Made by a program: the position numbers and the translations under genes
The notes under the pieces: generated by a model
What the model was told of the DNA's origin: nothing
What the model saw: only the letters and a program-made list of their open reading frames with translations
The model's database searches: none
Origin: Lachnospiraceae bacterium
Lineage (GTDB): Bacteria; Bacillota; Clostridia; Lachnospirales; Lachnospiraceae
Reading direction: 5' to 3'
Assembly: GCA_021202635.1 (NCBI GenBank)
Contig: JAJQCQ010000093.1
Coordinates: forward strand, 62,001-126,000
DNA length: 64,000 nt
In this document: piece after piece, positions 7,840-15,707 of the stretch
How positions within the stretch are numbered: position 1 is the first letter of the stretch
How the letters are laid out: the number at the start of each line of letters is the position of its first letter

Positions 7840-9216
7840 CTATTTTCCCGCTGCTTTCCGCGCCGCCAGCCGCTCTTCCTTTGTCTTCCAGTAGCACTCG
7901 AAGACCGGAATGATCAGGAACGCGACGATGCCGCAGGTGAAGCCGCCGTTGTACAGGCAGAACCCGCCGTGCAGCAGAGGAACACTCATGACGAGCGTCG
8001 CGTGCAACGCTCCGGCAATGACGCCGCCCCAGAAGCCGTATTTTCCGGAGACCGGCGCGAGGCCGCTTGCGAAGCACATGCCCACCAGGATGGCCTGTGT
8101 CGTCAGTGTCCAGTTCTGGACGTCGGTCACGCCGCCCACATACATGAAAAACGGGAGCAGCGAGGCGATCGCGTAGCCGACCATGATCGGAAATACCGTC
8201 CGCGGCTGGGCGCCCTGCGCACAAAACGCGTACATACACATAATCGCGCCCATGGTCGCGCCGGTAAACTTCGCACCGGTAAAGACAATCTGCCCGTCGG
8301 TCATGGTCATTCCCTGTACTACATTGTAGTAAAGCAAAATAAACAGACCGTAAACGGCCATATTGACCAGCGTCGCCGGCATACCGAACACAGCGGTATA
8401 GTCTGTCTTATAACCATCGCTGGCCCAGAGCTTTTTGTACAACTTCAGACAGTCGTGATCCAGCACCCAGGCTGCCGCGAAGCACAGCAAAAATACGATG
8501 ATAAAGAATACATTGACAAACAGTCGGTGGCCGTCTCCCAGATTTGTGTTGGAAGGAACCTCTACCCCCGGGGAACGATATAATACGCAGTATACCAGAA
8601 ATGCCAGAAATCCGGCGGCCGGTCCTGCGTTATAAAGATCATATCCTTTGTGAAATGCCGGTGCGTGCGCGCACAGGGACGGCATCGCGCAGCCAACCAC
8701 AACGCCAAGCACGATCGCCAGCAGCAGTCCCACAAAGCTGAAGCCGCTGGTCTCCAGGTTCGGATAGCGGAACATCAGTTCCATCGCAAACGGCGCCAAA
8801 GCGGTGGAAAACATGGCCATGTTGGCCACGCTGCCAAAAGAAACCTTCTTGATTCTGGAATACACCCACACGCCGAAGAAAAACGGCCAGATGCTGACAA
8901 ACGTCATACCGAAGGTAGCGAACCCCACATTCAGCCAGTAAGCAGCCACCGTCAGACCAGTGCATTTCGCTTTTGTAAAATAAAGGAGTGCGCAGCAACC
9001 CAGCCCCACCATGCCGGTATTCAAAAACGAGCTTCCCAGTCCGCCAAGCACGAAATAATCCATCGTAAACTGGGACGGTCTGGTATTGATCGTGATAAAT
9101 CCGGGAATCAGATTTCTGATGTCCCCGGCAAAAAGAGAGCCGATGATAAACGCAATGGAAAAGCCAAGCAGAATCTTAAAAATCAGGCTGCTGTTATCTT
9201 CCTCTTTAATCTTCAT
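7840..9216 (-). CDS. DUF1576 integral membrane protein
   Basis: The 458-residue protein has about ten to twelve hydrophobic helices and begins with a short charged tail (MKIKEEDNSS) and ILLGFSIAFIIGSLFAGDIR. Gly-rich helices such as VLGGLGSSFLNTGMVGLG and a repeat-like C-terminal half (YGFWGGVIAGALHATLVMSV) fit the DUF1576 family. These look like transporters or channels, but no substrate is known. The start has AAAGG upstream. A family A repeat separates it from fhs. Confidence 0.8.
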   Translation of the reverse strand: MKIKEEDNSSLIFKILLGFSIAFIIGSLFAGDIRNLIPGFITINTRPSQFTMDYFVLGGLGSSFLNTGMVGLGCCALLYFTKAKCTGLTVAAYWLNVGFATFGMTFVSIWPFFFGVWVYSRIKKVSFGSVANMAMFSTALAPFAMELMFRYPNLETSGFSFVGLLLAIVLGVVVGCAMPSLCAHAPAFHKGYDLYNAGPAAGFLAFLVYCVLYRSPGVEVPSNTNLGDGHRLFVNVFFIIVFLLCFAAAWVLDHDCLKLYKKLWASDGYKTDYTAVFGMPATLVNMAVYGLFILLYYNVVQGMTMTDGQIVFTGAKFTGATMGAIMCMYAFCAQGAQPRTVFPIMVGYAIASLLPFFMYVGGVTDVQNWTLTTQAILVGMCFASGLAPVSGKYGFWGGVIAGALHATLVMSVPLLHGGFCLYNGGFTCGIVAFLIIPVFECYWKTKEERLAARKAAGK

Positions 9217-9241
9217 TTCTTATCACTCACCTTTTTAAAGA

Positions 9242-9336
9242 AATCGAGCAGGAGGCGCGCCTTCTGCCTCCTGTTCGCCTGCGCCAGGCGGGTGCGGCGC
9301 AAGCCGCGAATTTCCACACCCGCCTGTGTGCATAAA
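9242..9336. repeat. Family A dispersed palindromic repeat
   Basis: AATCGAGCAGGAGGC folds onto GCCTCCTGTTCGCC. A second block, GGCGGGTGCGGCGCAAGCCG then a pairing CACACCCGCC, ends in GTGCATAA. The second block is nearly identical, inverted, to 42467-42518. The rest of the gap up to the fhs stop holds only GC-rich palindromic fragments. Confidence 0.65.
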
Positions 9337-9479
9337 AGAGCCACGCTGTCGCACATTTGCCACAGCGCGGCCCGTCTTTTTCAATTATTAACTTCCAAGA
9401 AGAGCAAGCCCCGCCGGGCGGCATCCTCGTCCAACAGACAGGATATTCCCGTCCCCCACAGGGTTACAGTCAACTAAAA

Positions 9480-11165
9480 TCAGAACAGTCCGGAAATCTT
9501 TCCTGTCTCATCTACATCGATACGCTCTGCAGCCGGTACCTTCGGCAGACCAGGCATGGTCATGATGTCGCCGGTCAGTGCCACGATAAAGCCTGCACCT
9601 GCAGAGATCTTAAGGTTGCGAACCGTAACCTCAAAATCAGTCGGTGCGCCGAGCTTGTTCGGATCATCTGTCAGAGAGTACTGGGTCTTCGCTACGCAGA
9701 TCGGGCAATTGCCATAGCCCATATCCTCGAGCTGCTTCGCCTGCTTCTTCGCTTCCGCCGTCAGGACTACGCCCTTGCCGCCGTAAATTCTCTGAACGAT
9801 GGTGTTCAGCTTGTCTTCGATGCTGCCTTCCAGCTCATAGCTGAAGGAGAAGTCGTTCGGCTCTTCTACCAGACGGATTACTTCCTCTGCCAGCTTGATG
9901 CCGCCTTCGCCGCCCTTTGCCCATACCTCGGACAGAGCCACGTTTACGCCCAGCTCACGGCACTTGTTCTCAACGAGATCCAGCTCCGCCTTTGTATCGG
10001 TCGGGAATGCGTTGATCGCAACTACGCACGGAAGCTTGTATACGTTCTTAATGTTGCTGACATGTTTCAGCAGGTTCGGAAGACCCTTCTCCAGCGCTTC
10101 CAGGTTCTCCTGATTCAGATCCGCCTTCGGAACGCCGCCGTTGTACTTCAGCGCACGAACCGTCGCTACGATAACGACCGCGTTCGGATGCAGGCCAGCC
10201 ATGCGGCACTTGATGTCCAGGAACTTCTCAGCGCCCAGGTCTGCACCGAAACCAGCCTCTGTGATCGTGTAATCCGCGAGCTTGAGAGCGATCTTCGTCG
10301 CCGTTACGGAATTGCAGCCATGCGCGATGTTTGCGAATGGTCCGCCGTGAACGATGGCCGGTACATGCTCCAGCGTCTGTACCAGGTTCGGCTTGAGGGC
10401 ATCCTTCAGAAGAGCTGCCATCGCGCCCTGTGCATGCAGGTCGCCGGCAGTCACCGGTTTCTGCTCTGAAACCTTGCCATAGGTATAGCCAACAATGATT
10501 CTGGAAAGACGCTCTTTCAGGTCTGTGATATCGCTTGCCAGGCAAAGCACTGCCATGATCTCGGAAGCTACCGTGATGTCATAGCCATCCTCTCTCGGTA
10601 CACCATTGGTCTTTCCGCCAAGGCCGTCTACCACAAAACGAAGCTGACGGTCGTTCATATCCACGCAGCGTCTCCATGTGATCTTGCGCGGGTCAATGTT
10701 CAGCGCGTTGCCCTGATAGATATGGTTATCCAGCATAGCCGCCAGCAGGTTATTCGCTGCGCCAATCGCATGGAAATCGCCTGTGAAGTGAAGGTTGATA
10801 TCCTCCATCGGAACAACCTGTGCATATCCGCCGCCGGCAGCTCCGCCCTTTACACCAAATACCGGTCCGAGAGACGGCTCACGCAGCGCTACCATAACAT
10901 TCTTGCCAAGCTTCTGAAGGCCATCTGCCAGACCAACGGTCGTCGTCGTCTTGCCCTCGCCAGCCGGCGTCGGGTTGATTGCTGTCACGAGAACGAGCTT
11001 GCCATCCTTCTTATCTGTCTCACGAAGCAGGTTGTAGTCGATCTTTGCCTTATACTTGCCATACTGCTCCAGATACTTCTCGTCAATCCCTGCCTTTGCC
11101 GCGATCTCCGTAATCGGGGACATCGGTGTTTCCTGTGCGATTTCAATGTCAGATTTAAATCCCAT
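9480..11165 (-). CDS. fhs: Formate--tetrahydrofolate ligase
   Basis: This cytosolic enzyme makes 10-formyl-THF from formate, THF and ATP, feeding purine synthesis and one-carbon metabolism. The 561 residues show the P-loop [18 protein letters not shown] (about 67-84), the family block [20 protein letters not shown] and the C-terminal [18 protein letters not shown]. Length and start match the family, with GGAGAGGAG upstream of the ATG. It is preceded by a 500-base leader containing what I read as two riboswitches, so expression is probably tied to purine precursors and folate. It appears to be transcribed alone. Confidence 0.97.
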   Translation of the reverse strand: MGFKSDIEIAQETPMSPITEIAAKAGIDEKYLEQYGKYKAKIDYNLLRETDKKDGKLVLVTAINPTPAGEGKTTTTVGLADGLQKLGKNVMVALREPSLGPVFGVKGGAAGGGYAQVVPMEDINLHFTGDFHAIGAANNLLAAMLDNHIYQGNALNIDPRKITWRRCVDMNDRQLRFVVDGLGGKTNGVPREDGYDITVASEIMAVLCLASDITDLKERLSRIIVGYTYGKVSEQKPVTAGDLHAQGAMAALLKDALKPNLVQTLEHVPAIVHGGPFANIAHGCNSVTATKIALKLADYTITEAGFGADLGAEKFLDIKCRMAGLHPNAVVIVATVRALKYNGGVPKADLNQENLEALEKGLPNLLKHVSNIKNVYKLPCVVAINAFPTDTKAELDLVENKCRELGVNVALSEVWAKGGEGGIKLAEEVIRLVEEPNDFSFSYELEGSIEDKLNTIVQRIYGGKGVVLTAEAKKQAKQLEDMGYGNCPICVAKTQYSLTDDPNKLGAPTDFEVTVRNLKISAGAGFIVALTGDIMTMPGLPKVPAAERIDVDETGKISGLF

Positions 11166-11306
11166 AGCTAAAAAATCTCCTCTCCTTATAAATACCAGTG
11201 GTGAAAATGAAGAAAGACGTCAGCCAGAGCCCTGCCCTGGTATTCCCGCGACATGTCTGTGAAATGGCTCTTATCCGAAAAGTCGAAAAGAAGCTTAAAA
11301 AGGCAC

Positions 11307-11376
11307 AAAAAACTGCGCAGGGAATTATTTGCCATGATATCTAATGATATCTGGCACGCCATCCTTCTGAACGCAG
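11307..11376 (-). terminator. Candidate terminator of the THF riboswitch expression platform
   Basis: On the minus strand CTGCG (11376-11372), which overlaps the 3' strand of the aptamer closing stem, can pair with CGCAG just before six T (11312-11307). An inner GCCA...TGGC hairpin with a GATATC core lies between. Mutual exclusion with the aptamer stem would give a folate-controlled switch. The pairing is by eye only. Confidence 0.45.
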
Positions 11377-11470
11377 TAGTGGAAGCGATACCGTAACGCG
11401 GAATAACTCCTTCGTTCACAACAAAGACCTTCCCATCATGTGACACTTAACGTACCGTATCTACTCTACC
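11373..11470 (-). ncRNA. Tetrahydrofolate (THF) riboswitch aptamer
   Basis: The minus strand reads GAGTAGATACGG, then the highly conserved GTTAAGTG, a TCACA/TGTGA stem enclosing GATGGGAAGG, then ACGAAGGAG, and closes with GTATC and CTACT complementary to the start. The order and the invariant bases (GUAG, CGUUAAGUG, GGGA, CGAAG) match the folT/THF motif as I know it from Clostridia. It lies about 210 bases upstream of fhs, a folate enzyme. Confidence 0.85.
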
Positions 11471-11550
11471 TGTAACCTCCCATGACCTCTCTTTTCAGCC
11501 GGTCCTGAGAGCATTACCCGTAACAATATAGAATTATTCGCGGAGGTTCT

Positions 11551-11593
11551 GAAAAGAAAAAGGACAGCATAATAGAAATGAATCATGCTGTCC
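11551..11593 (-). terminator. Intrinsic terminator behind the ZTP-type aptamer
   Basis: GGACAGCAT (11593 side) pairs perfectly with ATGCTGTCC across a short loop and is followed by TTTTTCTTTTC on the minus strand. Its 5' arm is the conserved CTGGACAGC segment of the aptamer, as in ZTP riboswitches, where ligand binding blocks terminator formation. Confidence 0.75.
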
Positions 11594-11665
11594 AGACGGT
11601 CGACAAAATTATTATTTTGATTACCTTGTGGTGCTCCACTGGTCCGTCAGCAATCAAAGCCTCTC
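11588..11665 (-). ncRNA. ZTP (pfl-motif) riboswitch or close variant
   Basis: The closing stem is TTTGATT/AATCAAA. Between its arms are CTGACGGACCA and a small GTGG/CCAC hairpin, matching the family's CUGGCGAACA plus P2 layout. Downstream comes GACCGTCTGGACAGC, the counterpart of GACCGCCTGGGCA. The pseudoknot pairs GACGG with CCGTC instead of GGCG/CGCC, which is a compensated change. The usual GGGGAGC after P2 is reduced to AAGG, so I call it a variant. ZTP riboswitches are known upstream of fhs and purine genes. Confidence 0.65.
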
Positions 11666-11676
11666 ACTTGCCACTC

Positions 11677-11705
11677 ATTATACCAAACCAAAAAACATTT
11701 GTCAA
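11677..11705 (-). promoter_or_regulatory. Consensus promoter of the fhs leader
   Basis: TTGACA (11705-11700) and TATAAT (11682-11677) are perfect consensus hexamers with a 17-base spacer on the minus strand. The transcript would start near 11670, just before the ZTP-type aptamer. Confidence 0.85.
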
Positions 11706-11746
11706 GAAAATATCAAATGTTTTTCCGGCTGTTTTTTGGATTTTTT

Positions 11747-12610
11747 TCAGTACATCTGACGAAGCAGGCAATTCACGAGGATTGCACAGATCTCCCGCAA
11801 AGCGTTGTGGGGCAGCATACCGATATCGGACGTGGCCGAAAGGCCATATACATCCGTATAGCCCTGCTCTCTGGCATACCAGAGCGCCCGGTAAATATGA
11901 AAATTATTCGTGATCACGCCAACCGAACTGCTTACTTCCTCTGCTGCATCACTTCCGGATAATCGTCGTATGACAGCGGCAGAGTACTTCAGATTCTCCT
12001 GGGTGCTAGTCGATTCCTCCTCCAGGATCAGCCGGTTTTCCGCAATCCCGGCTTCCGTCAGATAACGGTACATACACTCCGCTTCCGAAATATCTTCGTC
12101 CGCTCCCTGTCCCCCGGAGAGAATCAGAAGCGTATCCGGGTGCTCTCTGGCGTAAGCAGCCGCGCGTTCCAGCCGATTTTTCAAAGCACGGGAGGGAGTA
12201 GTCCCGCGAACCTGCGCCCCGAGTACCACCAGATACTCCAGCTCCTCTTCGGAAGCAGAGTAAGCCAGTGGCGGCAGAGGATTTTGTTTTCCCTCGTCAA
12301 AACCCGCGGCTGCGAGCGAGTAGCTGCCATCCGTGCGCATGGCGGAAAATACGCGGCTGCCGATTACCAGAACAACCACAAGCGCCAGCAGCAGCAAGGC
12401 AGACACCGCTCCTGTCGCAAAACGAAGAAGGCTCCCCGGATGTTTTTCCAGGTAATGCTCTCCCCCGCACAGCAGGAGCAGAATCGCACCGCCCAGAACC
12501 CAGATCCAGGCAAAGCTTGTCGAGAGCCCGGCATAGGATACGATTCCGGCATAATACAAAAAGCAAAGGATGCCTAAACTTAAGCATCCTATCTCAAAAG
12601 CATGTCTCAT
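11747..12610 (-). CDS. YdcF/SanA-family (DUF218) membrane protein
   Basis: Three or so transmembrane helices fill the first 90 residues. The DUF218 domain follows (about 125-285), with LVVLGAQV, NRLERAAAYA, LILSGGQGADEDISEAECM and VITNNFHIYRA, the characteristic family blocks. Members are implicated in envelope or peptidoglycan barrier functions, though the reaction is uncertain. I prefer the ATG at 12610 with AGG upstream; a GTG 15 bases earlier would overlap the SEC-C gene but lacks a ribosome site. It is in one direction with, and directly after, the SEC-C gene. Confidence 0.82.
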   Translation of the reverse strand: MRHAFEIGCLSLGILCFLYYAGIVSYAGLSTSFAWIWVLGGAILLLLCGGEHYLEKHPGSLLRFATGAVSALLLLALVVVLVIGSRVFSAMRTDGSYSLAAAGFDEGKQNPLPPLAYSASEEELEYLVVLGAQVRGTTPSRALKNRLERAAAYAREHPDTLLILSGGQGADEDISEAECMYRYLTEAGIAENRLILEEESTSTQENLKYSAAVIRRLSGSDAAEEVSSSVGVITNNFHIYRALWYAREQGYTDVYGLSATSDIGMLPHNALREICAILVNCLLRQMY

Positions 12611-12614
12611 ATGA

Positions 12615-13115
12615 CTACCTGCCACAACAGTATTTGTATTTTTTGCCGCTTCCGCAGGGACACGGATCGTTCCGGCCGACCTTTTTCCCTTTCACAACGG
12701 TGTTCATCTTCTTGGCCTCGATATACAGCGCATGCCGTTTGTCCGCGTCAAAAATATTCTCCCACGCCGGGATGTTGTACAGCCAGTCTGCTCTCGCGTC
12801 TACCATATTTTTATAGAGCATCTCATTATCAAAATCCAGACTGACAGCGGTATCCTCATCCATCTCCTCGATGGGATTCGGCTGCTTCAGGCTCTCATTT
12901 ATGCCATCCAGAAAACCTGTCATCTCCATCACGGTCACATGGTACTTTTCCGCCAGCTCCTTCACCGTACCGGTGACTGCTTCCTCCGGATTTTCAAGAA
13001 GCTGCTCATAAATCGCTTTTTCCTTTCGAAAGTAATCCGACCAGAATCTCTGAAGCGTCTTCTTGTCCGTCTCCTGTGAATAGGCTGTGTTTCTCCAGGT
13101 TTCCAATAATCCCAT
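12615..13115 (-). CDS. SEC-C metal-binding domain protein
   Basis: The last 20 residues ([19 protein letters not shown]) are the SEC-C zinc-binding motif known from the SecA tail, with ligands CxCx8CC. The rest (about 140 residues) is helical and acidic without another recognised domain. The same arrangement occurs in uncharacterised Clostridia proteins. It is probably co-transcribed with the YdcF-like gene, whose likely start lies five bases after this stop. Confidence 0.8.
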   Translation of the reverse strand: MGLLETWRNTAYSQETDKKTLQRFWSDYFRKEKAIYEQLLENPEEAVTGTVKELAEKYHVTVMEMTGFLDGINESLKQPNPIEEMDEDTAVSLDFDNEMLYKNMVDARADWLYNIPAWENIFDADKRHALYIEAKKMNTVVKGKKVGRNDPCPCGSGKKYKYCCGR

Positions 13116-13146
13116 AGCTGTTTACCATCCTTTTCTTTCCCATTGA

Positions 13147-13194
13147 ACGCCAGGAACCCCTGGCGTCAGCTTTCATATTTTCTCTGCGCATTAT
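13147..13194. repeat. Short family A-like repeat
   Basis: An eight-base perfect hairpin ACGCCAGG/CCTGGCGT (13147-13166) is followed by CTCTGCGCATTATA, the family A end. It sits in the gap between the SEC-C and L,D-transpeptidase genes. Confidence 0.45.
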
Positions 13195-13222
13195 ATACCA
13201 CTTTTCGAAATATGGCAAGTGT

Positions 13223-14728
13223 TCACTCACGCATATAAATAATAATCGGATATCCGGCAGTGATGGTATTGTAGATCGTCGCCGCCGCCGCAAGCGGAAG
13301 GTTTATGCAGCCATGGCTGCCGTTGGTCAGATACACATTGCCCCCAAAGGAGCTGCGCCAGGTCGCGTCGTGAAGTCCCTGTCCGTTCGCGAATGGCATC
13401 CAATAGGTGACTTCCGTCTCGTACCCGTAATATTCGCTGCTCAGCGTATACGGACTGGCCTTATAGGCAATGGCAAAGGCTCCCTGCAGCGTCTCCCGCT
13501 CTTCCTCTGTCGATTTTCCGCTGACGATGTCCGTCTCGACAACCAGCGTATAATCCTTATAAAGCCACAGATGCTGCTTGTCCAGGCTGACCTCAATGTA
13601 GCTGCCAGCCAGGTCGTCCGTCCCATTCCTCGTCAGGCCGGACTCACTGTATACCGGTTCCCGCTCAATGGTCGTGCCGCTCTCCAGGTCCTCGCAGAGC
13701 TGCTCAAACTCCGCGTCCTTGTCAATCCGGTATCCGTATTCATTATTGCTGACCGTGACCGTATCGCCAGCCGTGGTCTTAAAGTAACGGGTATTGTACT
13801 TCGTATTATAGGTGGAAGAAAGTTCGTCAATATACGTCCAGATCAGCGACTCATTCAGCTCCACCCCGTCATCCGTAATCTCCAGCCAGGAGCAGATCGT
13901 ATCGGAGTCCAGGACCTCCGTCACAGACCCGAAGGTATATACGATCGAGGTGGTCTGATAATTCGCAAGGCTCTGATTCAACTGCTCCAGACGTTCATTC
14001 AGCTCTTCGGAATTTTCCGTCACCTCCACCGTCTGGTACGAATTCACATCAATCTTCACCGTAATGGATTTGCGGAACAGTCCGTCTTCGAAGCTTTCGT
14101 TCATCGTCTGTTCCACTACTTCACGAAGATTATCCGCGTCTATGACATCCCCCTGCCAGCTCGGCACAATCACAAACTCGCCTTCCTCACTGTCATATTC
14201 CAGATAAGCATCCGTTGATTCCGTCCGCTCCAGCTCCACCTCAAAATTTTCCGCAGAAAAAGCCTGTGCCAGCTTTTCCTCATCTGCAAGCACAGTATAT
14301 TCGATTTCGATATTTTTTCCTGTCTCAATCAGGCCTCTCTCGCTTAAGGTTTCTGCCTGTACCCTGGACAGCTCCTCCCGCAGGGCATCTCCATCCAGAT
14401 AATAGCCGGCCTCACCCAGGGTCGTCCGGTAAAGCTCCTCCCCATTCTCCGTAAAAATCAGCTCGGTCTCTTCAAATTTCTTTTCGAGCTTCTGCGCCGC
14501 TTTTTCCGTCGTCATGCCTGATACACTGACTCCATAAATCGAAAGCCAGTGCGCCATATGTGTCTGGTCAGACAGAAAATCCCCCAAAAAAACACAAATC
14601 ACAAAAAGAACCACAACCAGAACCGCCGCCTGCTTCGTAAGGGTCTTTTTGCGCTTTGCCTCAATCTCGGATTGTCTTCTCTGATATTCCCGTTCTCTCC
14701 TGTAATAAGAATGTCTGTCCTGATTCAT
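13223..14728 (-). CDS. L,D-transpeptidase (YkuD) with peptidoglycan-binding domains
   Basis: The protein has a short cytosolic tail rich in Arg/Lys, one membrane helix (about 33-52), two PG_binding_4-like domains (about 70-340) and a C-terminal YkuD catalytic domain. The catalytic motif is SHGCINLP near residue 475, with Cys as nucleophile. Such enzymes form 3-3 cross-links or attach proteins in peptidoglycan outside the membrane. All key residues are present. The start has GAGG upstream. Confidence 0.92.
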   Translation of the reverse strand: MNQDRHSYYRREREYQRRQSEIEAKRKKTLTKQAAVLVVVLFVICVFLGDFLSDQTHMAHWLSIYGVSVSGMTTEKAAQKLEKKFEETELIFTENGEELYRTTLGEAGYYLDGDALREELSRVQAETLSERGLIETGKNIEIEYTVLADEEKLAQAFSAENFEVELERTESTDAYLEYDSEEGEFVIVPSWQGDVIDADNLREVVEQTMNESFEDGLFRKSITVKIDVNSYQTVEVTENSEELNERLEQLNQSLANYQTTSIVYTFGSVTEVLDSDTICSWLEITDDGVELNESLIWTYIDELSSTYNTKYNTRYFKTTAGDTVTVSNNEYGYRIDKDAEFEQLCEDLESGTTIEREPVYSESGLTRNGTDDLAGSYIEVSLDKQHLWLYKDYTLVVETDIVSGKSTEEERETLQGAFAIAYKASPYTLSSEYYGYETEVTYWMPFANGQGLHDATWRSSFGGNVYLTNGSHGCINLPLAAAATIYNTITAGYPIIIYMRE

Positions 14729-14752
14729 CCGTGATACCTCGGTGCTGTGTTT

Positions 14753-15364
14753 TTACGCTACACAGCCGTGCACCCATGCTGCCTGGCTTTCCTCTCCGCA
14801 TACCATCCGGCTAAGGACAGCCCCGGCACAGAAGCAAACCTCCGTGATCCACCGGCAGTCGCCAAGTACGGAATGGTATGGTTCTTTCATGTAAGCCTCG
14901 TGTGCGTTCTCGATATATGTAAACAGCTGCTCCGACGTGCGGATCTGCTCTGCCGCAAGCCGCTGTGTCTCGAATGACGCCCTCGACTCAGAGGTACACA
15001 GATACGCACGGAGCAGATATTTCAGCTCGCTCTCATACATACAGTGGTCGCGCAGGCTTCCGTGATAACAGGTATTATGCGGGAATGTAAAATAATCCGC
15101 CAGATAATGCAGCACAACGCCGGTCTGTGTCCAGATGGCGCGCCTGCTGCAGTCCTCATCGCACGTCTCAGCCTCAATCTGTAAAATCAGTTCCCGGACC
15201 TTTTCCCAGCTGTCATCAAACTGGTGCGGTTCTGAAAACATTTTCGGATTCAGATCCGGCTGAATCGATCCAAAATAAAAGGCTTTCCTGTACAGGTCCA
15301 GTTCCGCAAGCCGCAGTTCAGCCACCAAAAAAACAGACAAAGCTATATGTGATTTTTTTCGCAT
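14753..15364 (-). CDS. Zinc-dependent phospholipase C family protein
   Basis: The PF00882-type fold is indicated by an N-terminal His (KKSHIALS), FGSIQPDLNP and the metal-binding helix VVLHYLADYFTFPHN (H-x3-D-x5-H). The 203 residues are short for the secreted toxins, and there is no signal peptide, so it belongs to the small cytosolic group of unknown substrate seen in Clostridia. It lies just upstream of, and in line with, the L,D-transpeptidase. GGGAG precedes the ATG. Confidence 0.8.
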   Translation of the reverse strand: MRKKSHIALSVFLVAELRLAELDLYRKAFYFGSIQPDLNPKMFSEPHQFDDSWEKVRELILQIEAETCDEDCSRRAIWTQTGVVLHYLADYFTFPHNTCYHGSLRDHCMYESELKYLLRAYLCTSESRASFETQRLAAEQIRTSEQLFTYIENAHEAYMKEPYHSVLGDCRWITEVCFCAGAVLSRMVCGEESQAAWVHGCVA

Positions 15365-15453
15365 AAAATTCTCCCTTTTCTGCCGTGGAGTGATTCTCTA
15401 TCTTTTCCATCATGACAGGTCTGCCATCCCCGTAATAAAGCCTGCCGCATGCC

Positions 15454-15480
15454 CCGGCCACACTGTCAGTGTGTGGCCGG
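15454..15480. terminator. Strong hairpin between carB and the phospholipase-like gene
   Basis: CCGGCCACAC pairs perfectly with GTGTGGCCGG around a seven-base loop. There is no T tract on either side, so termination of the carAB transcript is possible but not certain. The remaining 340-base gap holds nothing else apart from the family A copy next to carB. Confidence 0.45.
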
Positions 15481-15663
15481 AGTGCGAACTATAATCCTGC
15501 TGCAGATCCTGCCCGGCTTTTCTATAATTGTGCAGCAAAGCCGCTGCATATTCGATTTTCTATCCACGTGCATTGTACCGCTTTCCAGGGCATTATGCAA
15601 GAAAAATAGTGTAAAATCGAGGTGAAACACCCCGGTAAATTCTGCCGTTTCTCCGATCAGCCG

Positions 15664-15707
15664 TAATCGAGCAGGAGGCTCGTCGGCTCCTGCTCGCCCG
15701 CGCATTA
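15664..15707. repeat. Family A dispersed repeat overlapping the carB stop codon
   Basis: AATCGAGCAGGAGGC is followed by GGCTCCTGCTCGCCCGCGC and ends CATTAC. The last bases supply the carB stop codon (15705-15707). Confidence 0.6.
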
